This document shows positions 8,844 through 18,113 of a DNA stretch of 64,000 bases, in pieces. The position numbers and the translations under genes are program-made. The notes beneath the pieces are model-generated. The model did not search any database, was not told where the DNA came from, and saw nothing but the letters and a program-made list of their open reading frames with translations. Origin of the DNA: Aliiglaciecola lipolytica E3 (lineage in GTDB: Bacteria > Pseudomonadota > Gammaproteobacteria > Enterobacterales > Alteromonadaceae). The number at the start of each line of letters is the position of its first letter. Positions within the stretch are counted from its first letter, which is position 1. The DNA lies in NCBI RefSeq assembly GCF_000314975.1, contig NZ_BAEN01000037.1, forward strand, positions 55,227 through 119,226, written 5' to 3'.

Positions 8844-10337
8844 ATGAATAAAGAAATTTTGTTAGTGGCAGAGGCCGTTTCAAATGAAAAGCAGGTTCCC
8901 AAAGAGAAAATCTTTGAAGCATTAGAATATGCAATTGCCAGCGCTACTAAAAAGAAAAACGAAGGCGAAATAGAAGTAAGAGTTAATATCGATCGTGAAA
9001 CTGGTAATTTTGATACTTTTCGCCGTTGGTTAGTGATACCTGATGATCAGGTGCAAGAAAATCCGTATGCAGAAATCACGTTTTCTGCTGCGCAAGTTGA
9101 TGATCCAGAAATTCAACTTGGCGAATATATCGAAGATCAAATCGAGTCAATTGCATTTGATAGAATTACAACGCAAACCGCAAAACAAGTAATTGTGCAA
9201 AAAGTACGTGAAGCAGAACGTGCACAAATGATTGCAGAATACGAAGACCGTGTTGGAGACTTAGTTACCGGTACGGTTAAAAAAGTTAATCGTGATAACG
9301 TAATTATTGATTTGGGGAATAATGCTGAAGGCGTAATTTATCGCGACGATATGTTACCGCGAGAAACATTCCGTCCAGGCGATAGAGTGCGTGGTTTATT
9401 GTACGTGATTCGTCCAGAAGCACGTGGTGCGCAGCTGTTTATCAGTCGTACTCATCCAGACATGTTGGTTGAATTATTCCGCATTGAAGTTCCAGAAATT
9501 GCAGAAGAAACGTTGGAAATTAAGGCAGCGGCTCGTGATCCAGGTTCTCGTGCAAAAATTGCCGTAAAAACTAATGATAAACGTCTCGATCCTGTTGGGG
9601 CTTGTGTAGGTATGCGTGGTTCTCGTGTTCAAGCTGTGTCAGGTGAACTAGGTGGTGAGCGTGTTGACATCGTATTGTGGGATGAAAACCCAGCACAATT
9701 CGTTATTAATGCAATGGCGCCTGCAGAGGTCGCATCAATTGTAGTAGATGAAGATGCCGGTTCAATGGATGTAGCTGTTGAAGCAGACAATCTTGCTCAA
9801 GCTATTGGACGCAGCGGTCAAAACGTTCGTTTAGCCAGCCAATTAACCGGTTGGACATTAAATGTCATGACGGTTGAAGATCTTAATTCTAAACACGAAG
9901 AGGAAAACTCTAAAGTACTAAGTGTGTTTATTAATAGTCTAGATATTGATGAAGATTTTGCTGCTGTGTTAGTGGATGAAGGCTTCAGTACAATCGAAGA
10001 AATTGCTTATGTTCCAGTGAATGAATTATTGGCAATTGATGGTTTTGACGAAGACATGGTTGAAGAATTACGTGGCAGAGCTCGTGCCGCTTTGACAACC
10101 CAAGCTTTGGCAAATGAAGAGTCGTTAGAAGCTTCTGAGCCAAAAGAAGAATTACTAAACCTCGAAGGTATGGAGCGCCATGTGGCATACGTACTTGCAA
10201 GTAGAGGAATTACAGACCTTGAAGGCCTAGCCGAACAAGGTACTGATGAAATAAGTGATATAGAAGAACTGGACGAAGAAAAAGCCGGGCAGCTAATAAT
10301 GGCTGCACGAAATATCGTCTGGTTTAGTGAAGAATAA
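8844..10337 (+). CDS. nusA: Transcription termination/antitermination factor NusA
   Basis: A 497-residue RNA polymerase-binding factor acting in pausing, termination and rRNA antitermination. Domains in order: N-terminal polymerase-binding domain (about 1-130), S1 domain ([20 protein letters not shown], about 136-200), two KH domains (about 205-345, with [13 protein letters not shown] and [14 protein letters not shown]), and two acidic repeats (about 365-425 and 440-495), as in enterobacterial NusA. Length matches the E. coli protein (495). It lies between rimP and infB, with 28 bp to infB, in the conserved operon. Confidence 0.97.
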   Translation: MNKEILLVAEAVSNEKQVPKEKIFEALEYAIASATKKKNEGEIEVRVNIDRETGNFDTFRRWLVIPDDQVQENPYAEITFSAAQVDDPEIQLGEYIEDQIESIAFDRITTQTAKQVIVQKVREAERAQMIAEYEDRVGDLVTGTVKKVNRDNVIIDLGNNAEGVIYRDDMLPRETFRPGDRVRGLLYVIRPEARGAQLFISRTHPDMLVELFRIEVPEIAEETLEIKAAARDPGSRAKIAVKTNDKRLDPVGACVGMRGSRVQAVSGELGGERVDIVLWDENPAQFVINAMAPAEVASIVVDEDAGSMDVAVEADNLAQAIGRSGQNVRLASQLTGWTLNVMTVEDLNSKHEEENSKVLSVFINSLDIDEDFAAVLVDEGFSTIEEIAYVPVNELLAIDGFDEDMVEELRGRARAALTTQALANEESLEASEPKEELLNLEGMERHVAYVLASRGITDLEGLAEQGTDEISDIEELDEEKAGQLIMAARNIVWFSEE

Positions 10338-10365
10338 GTAAGATCAACAAGAGGAATACAGCTAT

Positions 10366-12975
10366 ATGGCAGAAGTCTCCATCGAAAAACTAGCCACCGA
10401 CATAGGCACTCAAGTTGATCGCTTAGTTCAGCAGTTTGCAGACGCAGGTTTAACGAAAAAAGCAGGTGATATGATCACCGAAGATGAAAAGCGTCAATTG
10501 CTTGATCATTTGAGTAAAGCACATGGTGGCCATGGTTCAGAGGGTCCTAAGCGCATGACTTTACAGCGCAAAACGACAAGCACGTTAAGTGTTGGTAAGT
10601 CTAAAGCGGTAAAGGTTGAGGTGCGCAAAAAACGTACATACGTGAAGCGAAGTGATATCGAAGAAGAGCGTTTAGCAGAAGAAGAAGCTAAGCGTAAAGC
10701 ACAAGAAGCACAGGAAAAGCTTGAAGCAGAACGTAAAGCGGCAGAAGAAGCGAAAAAAGCCGCTGAAGAAAAGGCAAAAAAAGCCGCTGAAGCAAAAGCG
10801 AAAGCTGAAGCCGAAAAAGCAGCGCGAATCGAGCAAGCGAAGAAAGAAGCTGCGGCGCGTCAAAAAGAAGAATTGCAGTTGTCGCCTGAAGAAAAGGCAG
10901 CACAAGAAGAAGCGAGGCTTGAGGCTGAGCGAATTCGTAAACTTCAAGAAGATGAAGCACAGCGCAAGCTCGAAGAAGATGCGAAAAAGGCCGCTGAAGA
11001 AGCAAAACGTCTAGCAGAAGAAAATGAGCGTCGTTGGAAAGAAGAAGAAGAACGTCGTAAAAAGCAAGAAGCTGAAGAAGTGCATTTACACTCTAATCGC
11101 TATGCTCAAGAAGCAGAAGACGAAGAAGATGCACAAGTTGAGCGTAGCTCACGTAGACGTAAGAAATCGAAAAAGAATGCAGGTGCAGATCTTAAGCACG
11201 GCTTCAATAAACCTGCTCAGCCAGTAGAACGTATAGTTCGTATCGGTGAAACAATCAGCGTTGGTGAATTGGCCAATAAAATGGCTATTAAAGCCACTGA
11301 AGTAATCAAAACCATGATGAAAATGGGTGAAATGGTTACTATCAATCAGGTGCTCGATCAAGATACAGCGGTATTAGTTGTAGAAGAAATGGGCCACAGA
11401 TATGAATTAGTGAATGATAATGCGTTGGAAGACGAGTTGTTAGCGGATAAATCATCTGGTGACAAAGAAAACAGAGCTCCTGTTGTTACTATCATGGGCC
11501 ACGTTGACCACGGTAAAACCTCGCTACTTGATCATATTCGTCGCGCAAAAGTCGCTGATGGCGAAGCGGGTGGTATTACGCAGCATATCGGTGCTTATAG
11601 CGTCGAAACTGATAATGGACGTATCGCATTTTTAGATACTCCTGGACACGCCGCGTTTACCGCTATGCGTGCTCGTGGAGCAACAGCAACCGATATCGTT
11701 ATCTTGGTTGTTGCAGCAGACGATGGTGTCATGCCGCAAACCAAAGAAGCTATCCAACATGCTAAAGCTGCTGGTGTGCCTTTGATTGTTGCTGTAAACA
11801 AGATGGATAAAGAAGCTGCTGATCCAGATCGAGTTAAAACTGAACTATCTCAATTGGAAGTTATTTCCGAAGAGTGGGGTGGTGAGCATCAGTTTGTACA
11901 TGTTTCTGCAAAAACAGGTTTAGGTATCGATGAATTGCTAGAAGCGATTACGTTACAAGCTGAATTACTTGATTTACAAGCTGTACCAACAGGTCCTGCT
12001 AAAGGTATTGTTATTGAATCACGTCTCGATAAAGGTCGTGGTCCAGTTGCTTCCGTACTTGTTCAAGAAGGCGAGTTAAAAGCAGGTGATATTCTACTAT
12101 GTGGAATCGAATACGGTCGTGTTCGTGCGATGCGTGATGAGAACGGTCAAGAAGTCGCTGTCGCTGGACCTTCTACTCCGGTAGAAGTGCTAGGTTTATC
12201 TGGTGTACCTATTGCTGGTGAAGACGCGTTAGTCGTTCAAGATGAACGTAAAGCTCGTGAAGTAGCGAGTAAGCGCCACATTAAACAACGTGACTTAAAG
12301 TTAGCGAAGCAGCAAAAAGCTAAACTCGAAAACATGTTTGCTAACATGGAAGCGGGTGATGTTAGTGAATTGAATGTTGTACTAAAAGCTGATGTTCAAG
12401 GTTCTGTCGAAGCTATCTCTGAATCATTGACTAAACTGTCTACAGACGAAGTAAAAGTGAATATCGTCGGTAGTGGTGTGGGTGGAATAACTGAAACCGA
12501 TGCAAGTTTAGCCGCTGCTTCTAGTGCGATAGTAGTAGGGTTTAACGTTCGTGCTGATGCTACTGCACGCCGTATGATTGAAGCTGAAGAAATCGACTTG
12601 CGTTATTACAGTGTTATTTATGATTTGATTGACGAAGTCAAACAAGCCATGAGCGGTATGCTTGCACCAGAATTTAAACAAGAAATTATTGGATTGGCTG
12701 AAGTACGTGATGTATTTAAGTCACCAAAACTTGGTGCAATTGCTGGATGTATGGTAACCGAGGGTAACATTAAGCGTAGCGCACCTATTCGTGTATTACG
12801 TGAAAATGTAGTTATCTATGAAGGAGAGCTAGAATCTCTCCGCCGCTTCAAAGACGACGTGCAAGAAGTACGTAACGGCATGGAGTGTGGTATCGGCGTT
12901 AAGAATTACAACGATGTTAAGGTCGGTGACCAAATCGAAGTATTTGAAACCGTAGAAGTAAAACGCGAAATCTAA
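10366..12975 (+). CDS. infB: Translation initiation factor IF-2
   Basis: An 869-residue GTPase that brings initiator tRNA to the 30S subunit. An IF-2 N-terminal segment is followed by a long Lys/Glu/Ala-rich coiled region (about residues 95-255). A second IF2_N unit ([22 protein letters not shown], about 290-340) precedes the G domain, with G1 GHVDHGKTS near 378, G3 DTPGHAAF, G4 NKMD and G5 SAKTG. The beta-barrel and C-terminal domains complete the factor ([19 protein letters not shown]). AGAGGAA lies upstream of the ATG. The repetitive Lys/Glu/Ala region creates spurious frames on both strands. It is followed by an internal terminator-like hairpin before rbfA. Confidence 0.97.
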   Translation: MAEVSIEKLATDIGTQVDRLVQQFADAGLTKKAGDMITEDEKRQLLDHLSKAHGGHGSEGPKRMTLQRKTTSTLSVGKSKAVKVEVRKKRTYVKRSDIEEERLAEEEAKRKAQEAQEKLEAERKAAEEAKKAAEEKAKKAAEAKAKAEAEKAARIEQAKKEAAARQKEELQLSPEEKAAQEEARLEAERIRKLQEDEAQRKLEEDAKKAAEEAKRLAEENERRWKEEEERRKKQEAEEVHLHSNRYAQEAEDEEDAQVERSSRRRKKSKKNAGADLKHGFNKPAQPVERIVRIGETISVGELANKMAIKATEVIKTMMKMGEMVTINQVLDQDTAVLVVEEMGHRYELVNDNALEDELLADKSSGDKENRAPVVTIMGHVDHGKTSLLDHIRRAKVADGEAGGITQHIGAYSVETDNGRIAFLDTPGHAAFTAMRARGATATDIVILVVAADDGVMPQTKEAIQHAKAAGVPLIVAVNKMDKEAADPDRVKTELSQLEVISEEWGGEHQFVHVSAKTGLGIDELLEAITLQAELLDLQAVPTGPAKGIVIESRLDKGRGPVASVLVQEGELKAGDILLCGIEYGRVRAMRDENGQEVAVAGPSTPVEVLGLSGVPIAGEDALVVQDERKAREVASKRHIKQRDLKLAKQQKAKLENMFANMEAGDVSELNVVLKADVQGSVEAISESLTKLSTDEVKVNIVGSGVGGITETDASLAAASSAIVVGFNVRADATARRMIEAEEIDLRYYSVIYDLIDEVKQAMSGMLAPEFKQEIIGLAEVRDVFKSPKLGAIAGCMVTEGNIKRSAPIRVLRENVVIYEGELESLRRFKDDVQEVRNGMECGIGVKNYNDVKVGDQIEVFETVEVKREI

Positions 12976-13003
12976 CCCGCGCGTTTTCAAATTAAAATGA
13001 ATA

Positions 13004-13026
13004 CGGGGGCTTAAGCCTCCGTTTTT
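13004..13026 (+). terminator. Terminator-like hairpin between infB and rbfA
   Basis: CGGGGGC (13004-13010), loop TTAA, GCCTCCG (13015-13021) with one G-U pair, followed by TTTTT. It lies in the 74-bp gap inside the operon and may partly uncouple rbfA-truB from nusA-infB. No clear new promoter was seen after it. Confidence 0.6.
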
Positions 13027-13049
13027 GACTGGAATTTAGGAGTGTCAGT

Positions 13050-13478
13050 ATGGCTAGAGAATTTTCCCGCACTGAACGAGTAGGGCAACAGATCCACAAA
13101 GAAGTGGCCAGTATTTTCCAAAATGAATTTAAAAATCGTGATCCACGTTTAGGCATGGTAACTGTGTCTGGGGTCGATGTTTCACGCGACCTAGCTCATG
13201 CAAAAATATACGTAACCTTTTTTGAAACAGATGAAGAAAAGCTAAAGTTGTTTAATCAAATTATGGAAGACAACAAGGGTTTTATTCGTACCTTATTAGC
13301 TAAACGAATGCGTATGCGCGCAGTCCCTGCATTGAAGTTTTATCAGGACACATCAATCACAGAAGGAATCCGAATTTCTACTTTGGTGTCTCAAACCTTA
13401 AATAAAGATAAAGAGCGTGCACTAAAAGCTGGGCGCGACTTGGATCAAGAAGATCAGGAAACGGACGAAAATAAATAA
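13050..13478 (+). CDS. rbfA: Ribosome-binding factor A
   Basis: A 142-residue KH-fold factor that helps mature the 5' end of 16S rRNA in the 30S subunit. The family pattern is complete: [18 protein letters not shown] at the N-terminus, [27 protein letters not shown], and a C-terminal ISxLV segment before an acidic tail. GGAG lies 8-11 nt before the ATG. It overlaps truB by one base (TAATG), implying translational coupling. It sits behind a terminator-like hairpin that follows infB. Confidence 0.95.
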   Translation: MAREFSRTERVGQQIHKEVASIFQNEFKNRDPRLGMVTVSGVDVSRDLAHAKIYVTFFETDEEKLKLFNQIMEDNKGFIRTLLAKRMRMRAVPALKFYQDTSITEGIRISTLVSQTLNKDKERALKAGRDLDQEDQETDENK

Positions 13479-14428
13479 TGGCAAGAAAGCGTAAAGGACG
13501 TGCAATAGATGGCATGTTACTTTTGGATAAGCCATTAGGTTTGTCCTCAAATGATGCTCTACAAAAAGTTAAACGGTGCTTTAATGCTGCAAAAGCGGGT
13601 CATACCGGTGCTTTAGACCCGCTAGCAACTGGTATGTTGCCTATTTGTTTAGGTGAGGCCACAAAATTTTCTCAATTTCTACTAGATGCGGATAAAACCT
13701 ATTCAGTCACGGCAACATTGGGGATACGGACAACTACTTCTGATGCTGATGGTGATATTGTTGAACGTAACCCAGTCAACGTATCGAAAACACAAATTGA
13801 ACAAGCCTGTATGAGCTTTGTTGGCAAATCGCGTCAAGTGCCCTCCATGTTTTCAGCATTGAAATATCAAGGTAAACCTCTCTATTTTTATGCCCGTCAA
13901 GGTATTGAAGTCCCCAGAGAAGCTAGAGATATCACGATTTATTCGTTAATCATTGAACGAATAGAAGGTGATAAAGTTGACATGTTAGTTCATTGCAGCA
14001 AAGGAACCTACATACGCTCATTAGTTGATGATATCGGACAAGTCCTAGGATGTGGGGCGTTTGTTAGCCGTTTACATCGTTCAAATGTTGCTGATTATCC
14101 TGCAGATAAGGTCACTACCCTAGACGATCTATTTGCAATGCGTCAGGAAATTGATGATAACAATTTAGATTTGATGGATAACCAAAGCTTCGAAGCATTG
14201 GATCAGTTGTTACTAAGTATGGATTCACCTGTTAAAACCTTACCTGCGGTGGAGTTAGAAGCGAATAGCGCTAGTTATTTTTGTAATGGCAACCCAGTCA
14301 CCGCTAAAGATGCACTAGTCATTCCTTGTCAAGTCCAAGTCAGAGTTTACTCTGAACAGCTATTTTTAGGTGTTGGATTTATTGATGAAAATCAACAAAT
14401 TGCTCCTAAACGATTAGTCGTAAGATAA
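13478..14428 (+). CDS. truB: tRNA pseudouridine(55) synthase TruB
   Basis: A 316-residue enzyme that makes pseudouridine at position 55 in the T-loop of tRNAs. The catalytic motif [14 protein letters not shown], with the nucleophilic Asp near residue 47, is intact. So are the K-P-x-G region at the N-terminus ([12 protein letters not shown]) and the [13 protein letters not shown] motif. A C-terminal PUA-like part is present. It starts one base inside the rbfA stop and is last in the operon. In many relatives rpsO and pnp follow directly; here a convergent peptidase gene lies between truB and rpsO. Confidence 0.95.
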   Translation: MARKRKGRAIDGMLLLDKPLGLSSNDALQKVKRCFNAAKAGHTGALDPLATGMLPICLGEATKFSQFLLDADKTYSVTATLGIRTTTSDADGDIVERNPVNVSKTQIEQACMSFVGKSRQVPSMFSALKYQGKPLYFYARQGIEVPREARDITIYSLIIERIEGDKVDMLVHCSKGTYIRSLVDDIGQVLGCGAFVSRLHRSNVADYPADKVTTLDDLFAMRQEIDDNNLDLMDNQSFEALDQLLLSMDSPVKTLPAVELEANSASYFCNGNPVTAKDALVIPCQVQVRVYSEQLFLGVGFIDENQQIAPKRLVVR

Positions 14429-14440
14429 GCTAAAAACAAG

Positions 14441-14710
14441 TTATCTGTTGGTGTGCGAAATCGGCTGACTGATGATAATGGCATCTGTAACTTTAAACGG
14501 TGTGGGCATTATGTACTCAGGACGTGCGATGAAATTTGGAAGGTGTTGTGGCAGATCATAACTGGTTTCGATAATTCGAAACGTGTTAGGTTGTTCAGAT
14601 TGGTATTGGATTTCAATTTGCACTGGTTGTTGATCTGTTGCTACGTAATACAATATTGAGCTTTGACGCGATCTACTTTGCGTCATTTCAAATGCTTTTT
14701 GATTTATTCG
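14441..14710 (-). pseudogene. C-terminal remnant of the M28 peptidase, cut off by an in-frame TAG
   Basis: Reading on past the stop of the peptidase in the same frame gives 89 further codons. They end in the typical C-terminus of these membrane M28 peptidases (LPNFIARPEYIMPTPF, then a short VTDAIIISQ tail). A free-standing start (ATG at 14686) would give an 81-residue protein, but no ribosome site is evident and the residues match the end of the family rather than an independent gene. The simplest reading is one gene of about 779 codons with a premature amber codon at 14711-14713. Confidence 0.65.
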
Positions 14711-16780
14711 CTAAGCGGAAACTTGTATTGGTTCGCTGCTGATGAGCTGTATTGAATTTATTTGGCGAACCGGTGTTATTGTTATACTTGTCGTTTTAAA
14801 ATCCTTGTTTTCCTGGGTATGGTTTGCATTCACTTTCGACGCTTTTATATTCAACGGTTGAGTCGGTGTGACATAGTTTGCTGTTCGGCTGGCTCTGCTT
14901 TCTACCAACCCCGAAAGTAGATGGTTACCTCTATCATCGACACTAAAATATTTTTCAGTAAATTCATCCAAATTCGGCTCATACGAAAAAAGCATAGCCT
15001 GTTGAGATTGTGTATCGTACAGATAGTTAATGCTGCTCGGCTTCTGGCGTTCTACTGAATATTCTGCGTTTGAATGAACTCCCACAAAAGCAAACGAAGC
15101 GCCCGCTAAACAAACCCAAAAAATACTTCTCGTTCCTTTGATAAAAAATAAAATTGGTAATAACGTCACGAAAAGCAAAGTGCTCATCAAAGTTGCGATT
15201 GCTAAGCTTGATAGTCCTAAACCAATTACGAACACAGGTATTAAAGGCGTGATGATGATTAGGCTGGGCAAACTGAAAAGTGTATAAGTGATCGCTCGTC
15301 GTTCTGGTGAGGTTTTATATCTGAGCAAATTTCCGAAAATAGCCAATGGTGCTATTGCCAAAATAATAAAAAAGCCTGCACCTGTTAAATATATAGCGAT
15401 CAGAATGTTTATGATCACCCAAGTTGCAATTATTGGAATATACCATTCAGCCAATTTAATGAGTGGAAATCGATTAATAGTTAAATTGTAAACGCACACA
15501 GTTGCACAAATCGTTAACAGTATTGCTGTCGCGATAATGTAATGGCCGCTATAAGTAAATCCTTGAGGAATATCATTAAACTGTGGGTAGAGCCAGGTTA
15601 GAATTCGCCAACCGCCTATACCAATTAGTAAAGCAAAACCGATACTTAAGAACAATGGAATCAATGCGATAAAAATCGATACTATGCTTAAGTTTAGACT
15701 TTTAATCGCGTTAATCGCGGTCATAATAAATACTAACGCGACCAAAATGCTCATTGGCAGTACCAAAGAAAACGGATAATCAAATAACCCTAAGTTGGCA
15801 AAGTTAAAATACACCAGATCTTTTTTAGAGTGCAGTTTTTCCAAATCAAAATTAGCAAAATAGGGAAGCAAAGCAGAAATATAAGCGATTTGATGATTTA
15901 AGCTTTTACTGTCGAGTCGTTCCATGGAGTCTTGTGCAGTATGATAATCGAAGTGATCATCAATAAAGGCAAAATTGACACCGTTTATATCAGCTTCTTC
16001 ACGAAACACCGTCAAATCGGTATCATTAGGCAGCATTTTGTAAATGCTATACATTAATGAGTTTGCTGCAGGGTATGGGATTTTGGCATCACTGAGGCTT
16101 TGAATAAGTCTTTTGTTACCTTGATTTGTTTCCAATAGTGTAAAACTAGCACCGCCAGAGCCTCGTGCCTCGAAATTCAATACCAGTCCTATTTTCTTAG
16201 CTAGTGGGTGTTCATCGATGAAACCATGTGCGCCTAACAATCCGAGCTCTTCAGCATCGGTAAAAATGATGTATATGTCGTTTTCACGATTTATGTCGCT
16301 TTCTAACAGTGTTCGTGCCGCTTCTAAAACTACCGCGACTCCGCTTCCTGCATCGCTTGCACCCAATGAATAGGCTTTGGCAGAATCGTAATGTGACATT
16401 AATGCAAGCGCTTTTTTATTGGCAGGTTGTGATGTCGCTGGGATTTTAGCAATAATATTGGAAACGTTAGCTGCGACTAAGTGTTTCGACGAAAGAGCAA
16501 GCGTGTTTTGAATCTCCACTTCTAGTCCAAGTTTTTGCAACTCATCGTGCAGATAATCGCGTACGTTATCGTGCTCTTCAGAGCCAGTGTAGTGGGGATG
16601 TTGTGAAATTTTAGCTATGTGACGCCAACTATTGGCAGTGATAAATTTCGTATTTCCTATCTTATACTCAGCATCTGCAGAGGGGGATTGTGTAAACCAT
16701 GAAATAACTATCGTTGAAACAAGCGCAATAATAACCAAACAACTGATTAAATTAGTGGCAAGTTTTTCTCGAACAGGCAT
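14711..16780 (-). CDS. M28 family membrane metallopeptidase (ends at in-frame amber codon)
   Basis: An N-terminal membrane anchor (about 10-30) is followed by an M28 zinc aminopeptidase-type domain, with likely metal ligands H130, D143, E178 and E204 and catalytic D132/E177 (motifs MSHYDS, ASDAGSG, FTDAEELG, NFEARG). Then come about eight or nine membrane segments (about 325-580) and a periplasmic C-terminal region. The frame stops at TAG 14711-14713 after 689 residues, although the same frame continues with family-like sequence to 14441. The catalytic domain is complete, so the shortened protein may still work. The start has only a weak GGAAT ribosome site. Its role is probably periplasmic peptide trimming; the substrate is unknown. 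Confidence 0.85.
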   Translation of the reverse strand: MPVREKLATNLISCLVIIALVSTIVISWFTQSPSADAEYKIGNTKFITANSWRHIAKISQHPHYTGSEEHDNVRDYLHDELQKLGLEVEIQNTLALSSKHLVAANVSNIIAKIPATSQPANKKALALMSHYDSAKAYSLGASDAGSGVAVVLEAARTLLESDINRENDIYIIFTDAEELGLLGAHGFIDEHPLAKKIGLVLNFEARGSGGASFTLLETNQGNKRLIQSLSDAKIPYPAANSLMYSIYKMLPNDTDLTVFREEADINGVNFAFIDDHFDYHTAQDSMERLDSKSLNHQIAYISALLPYFANFDLEKLHSKKDLVYFNFANLGLFDYPFSLVLPMSILVALVFIMTAINAIKSLNLSIVSIFIALIPLFLSIGFALLIGIGGWRILTWLYPQFNDIPQGFTYSGHYIIATAILLTICATVCVYNLTINRFPLIKLAEWYIPIIATWVIINILIAIYLTGAGFFIILAIAPLAIFGNLLRYKTSPERRAITYTLFSLPSLIIITPLIPVFVIGLGLSSLAIATLMSTLLFVTLLPILFFIKGTRSIFWVCLAGASFAFVGVHSNAEYSVERQKPSSINYLYDTQSQQAMLFSYEPNLDEFTEKYFSVDDRGNHLLSGLVESRASRTANYVTPTQPLNIKASKVNANHTQENKDFKTTSITITPVRQINSIQLISSEPIQVSA

Positions 16781-16891
16781 GGCATTCCCTTTTTGGTTGT
16801 TTATCTAGCTTAATGCATAAATGCAAAGTTACCAATTTCTCTTTATCGCATTTCAACTTCAGCTTATTGATATCTTTTAATCTGTTTTTTG

Positions 16892-16953
16892 TGGACAGGC
16901 ATGTAAGATGTATCGTGGACAGGCATACAAAACAAAGTTTCATGGACAGTCAT
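16892..16953 (+). repeat. Cluster of three REP-like TGGACAGNCAT motifs
   Basis: TGGACAGGCAT occurs at 16892-16902 and 16916-16926, and TGGACAGTCAT at 16943-16953. The same motif flanks the REP-associated transposase at 23522-24484, so these are probably its dispersed extragenic repeats. They lie in the gap of about 390 bp between the divergent M28 peptidase gene and rpsO; apart from the rpsO promoter nothing else was recognised in that gap. Confidence 0.6.
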
Positions 16954-17085
16954 ACTTTATTTAGTGATTCACGCTAATATATACTTAAATTGTTTCGAAA
17001 ATCTGTGTTCGAAAGTTGTTTGTGGAGTTTGATTGTCTGAGTGATTTAATTAACGTAGTCAGAACATCTTATTAGACATTTTACC

Positions 17086-17113
17086 TTGATAATAAGCTCG
17101 GCAACGCTATAAT
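17086..17113 (+). promoter_or_regulatory. rpsO promoter
   Basis: TTGATA at 17086-17091 and a perfect TATAAT at 17108-17113, 16 bp apart, about 65 bp before the rpsO start. The transcript would begin near 17120 with GC-rich sequence, as expected for a ribosomal protein promoter. Confidence 0.75.
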
Positions 17114-17176
17114 ACGCGCTCCTTTGGCTCGGCTGAATTAGTGATCGGCGAGTCTTCATTTAATTTGGAGAAAATT

Positions 17177-17446
17177 ATGTCACTAACTACTCAAGAAACT
17201 GCACAAATCATTTCCGACTTCGGCGTTAAAGAAGGCGATACTGGTTCACCTGAAGTTCAAGTTGCTTTGTTAACTCATAACATTAATAAGTTGCAAGGTC
17301 ACTTTGCTGATCATAAGAAAGACCACCACTCACGTCGTGGATTACTACGTATGGTTAGCCAACGTCGTAAATTGCTTGATTATCTTAAAGGTAAAAACCT
17401 AGATCGTTACCAAGATTTGATTAAGCGTTTAGGTCTACGTCGTTAA
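17177..17446 (+). CDS. rpsO: 30S ribosomal protein S15
   Basis: An 89-residue primary 16S rRNA-binding protein of the small subunit. The whole family pattern is visible: [29 protein letters not shown], the [15 protein letters not shown] helix-turn region and [23 protein letters not shown] at the end. The start at 17177 is set by GGAG 8 nt upstream and by family length; the frame is open back to 17141. A promoter and a terminator make it a single-gene unit. In most gammaproteobacteria pnp follows rpsO; here the next gene is a DUF3820-linked hypothetical on the other strand. Confidence 0.97.
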   Translation: MSLTTQETAQIISDFGVKEGDTGSPEVQVALLTHNINKLQGHFADHKKDHHSRRGLLRMVSQRRKLLDYLKGKNLDRYQDLIKRLGLRR

Positions 17447-17465
17447 TTCGATTAGATTATCTGAG

Positions 17466-17489
17466 AAGGCGCCGCAAAGCGCCTTTTTT
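17466..17489 (+). terminator. rpsO terminator
   Basis: The stem AAGGCGC (17466-17472) pairs with GCGCCTT (17479-17485) across a 6-nt loop, followed by a run of T residues, 20 bp after the rpsO stop. Confidence 0.85.
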
Positions 17490-17509
17490 GTTGGTGTTAG
17501 GCAAACAGT

Positions 17510-17842
17510 TTAGATGTTATCGTTGTTTTCAAGTTGATTAAAAAATGCCTCTCTTTCGGATTCAGAAAGAATACCGACAAAAGGAGAGTAACGACGAAGT
17601 TTATTCATTTGTTCGCTTTGAACACAAAGTTGCGCCACTAAACTGTTTATATCATCTTTTAACTCAAGCACTGCCCACCAATCTAAATAGATACTTCGAT
17701 AAATTAAATTTGATTTAAAACGAGTCTCTAATTTATCTTCTACTTTTTCAATTAAATTTGGATTCTGTAGAAGTTTTTCTCCGATCCTTTTATGTATAGC
17801 TAATAAGTTGTGATCTATAAGTGTAGGCTTCTTATTTTTCAT
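17510..17842 (-). CDS. Hypothetical protein coupled to DUF3820 gene
   Basis: A 110-residue, mostly helical, charged protein without signal peptide or membrane segment. I do not recognise a family. Notable features are a conserved-looking centre (YRSIYLDWWAVLEL) and an acidic C-terminus. Its start overlaps the end of the DUF3820 gene by 11 bp, so the two are probably translated together. It is convergent with rpsO. No function is proposed. Confidence 0.6.
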   Translation of the reverse strand: MKNKKPTLIDHNLLAIHKRIGEKLLQNPNLIEKVEDKLETRFKSNLIYRSIYLDWWAVLELKDDINSLVAQLCVQSEQMNKLRRYSPFVGILSESEREAFFNQLENNDNI

Positions 17843-18077
17843 ATTGGTTAATCAGCTTTTCTTGATCATCAAGTAATGGAGCTAACATTGATTCTAATCC
17901 GTTAAGCTTCACTTCATACATTAGCGCTAATTGTTCACCTAGCTTGCCTGAAGGAAAGCCTTTTTGATGAAACCACACTAAATAAGGCTCGGGTAAATGT
18001 AGGAGCTTCCGGCCAGCATATTTCCCAAACGGCATTGTTTGATTTACCGCTTCTTTTATTATCTTTGCATCAAACAT
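17832..18077 (-). CDS. DUF3820 family protein
   Basis: An 81-residue cytoplasmic protein with the DUF3820 pattern: MPFGKYAGRKLLHLPEPYLVWFHQKGFP at about 15-42, then GKLGEQLALMYEVKLNGLE. The family is small and widespread in gammaproteobacteria; a related fold occurs beside exonuclease domains, but the role of the stand-alone form is unknown to me. It lies between waaA and the hypothetical gene it overlaps, all on the minus strand. Confidence 0.8.
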   Translation of the reverse strand: MFDAKIIKEAVNQTMPFGKYAGRKLLHLPEPYLVWFHQKGFPSGKLGEQLALMYEVKLNGLESMLAPLLDDQEKLINQYEK

Positions 18078-18113
18078 GGTTTATTTCTTACCTGTTCATC
18101 TTACTTTTATAGT

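Noticed and set aside
10672..11361. Several long frames on both strands inside infB
   Set aside because: They arise from the repetitive Lys/Glu/Ala codons of the IF-2 coiled region; the infB frame is complete and family-like.
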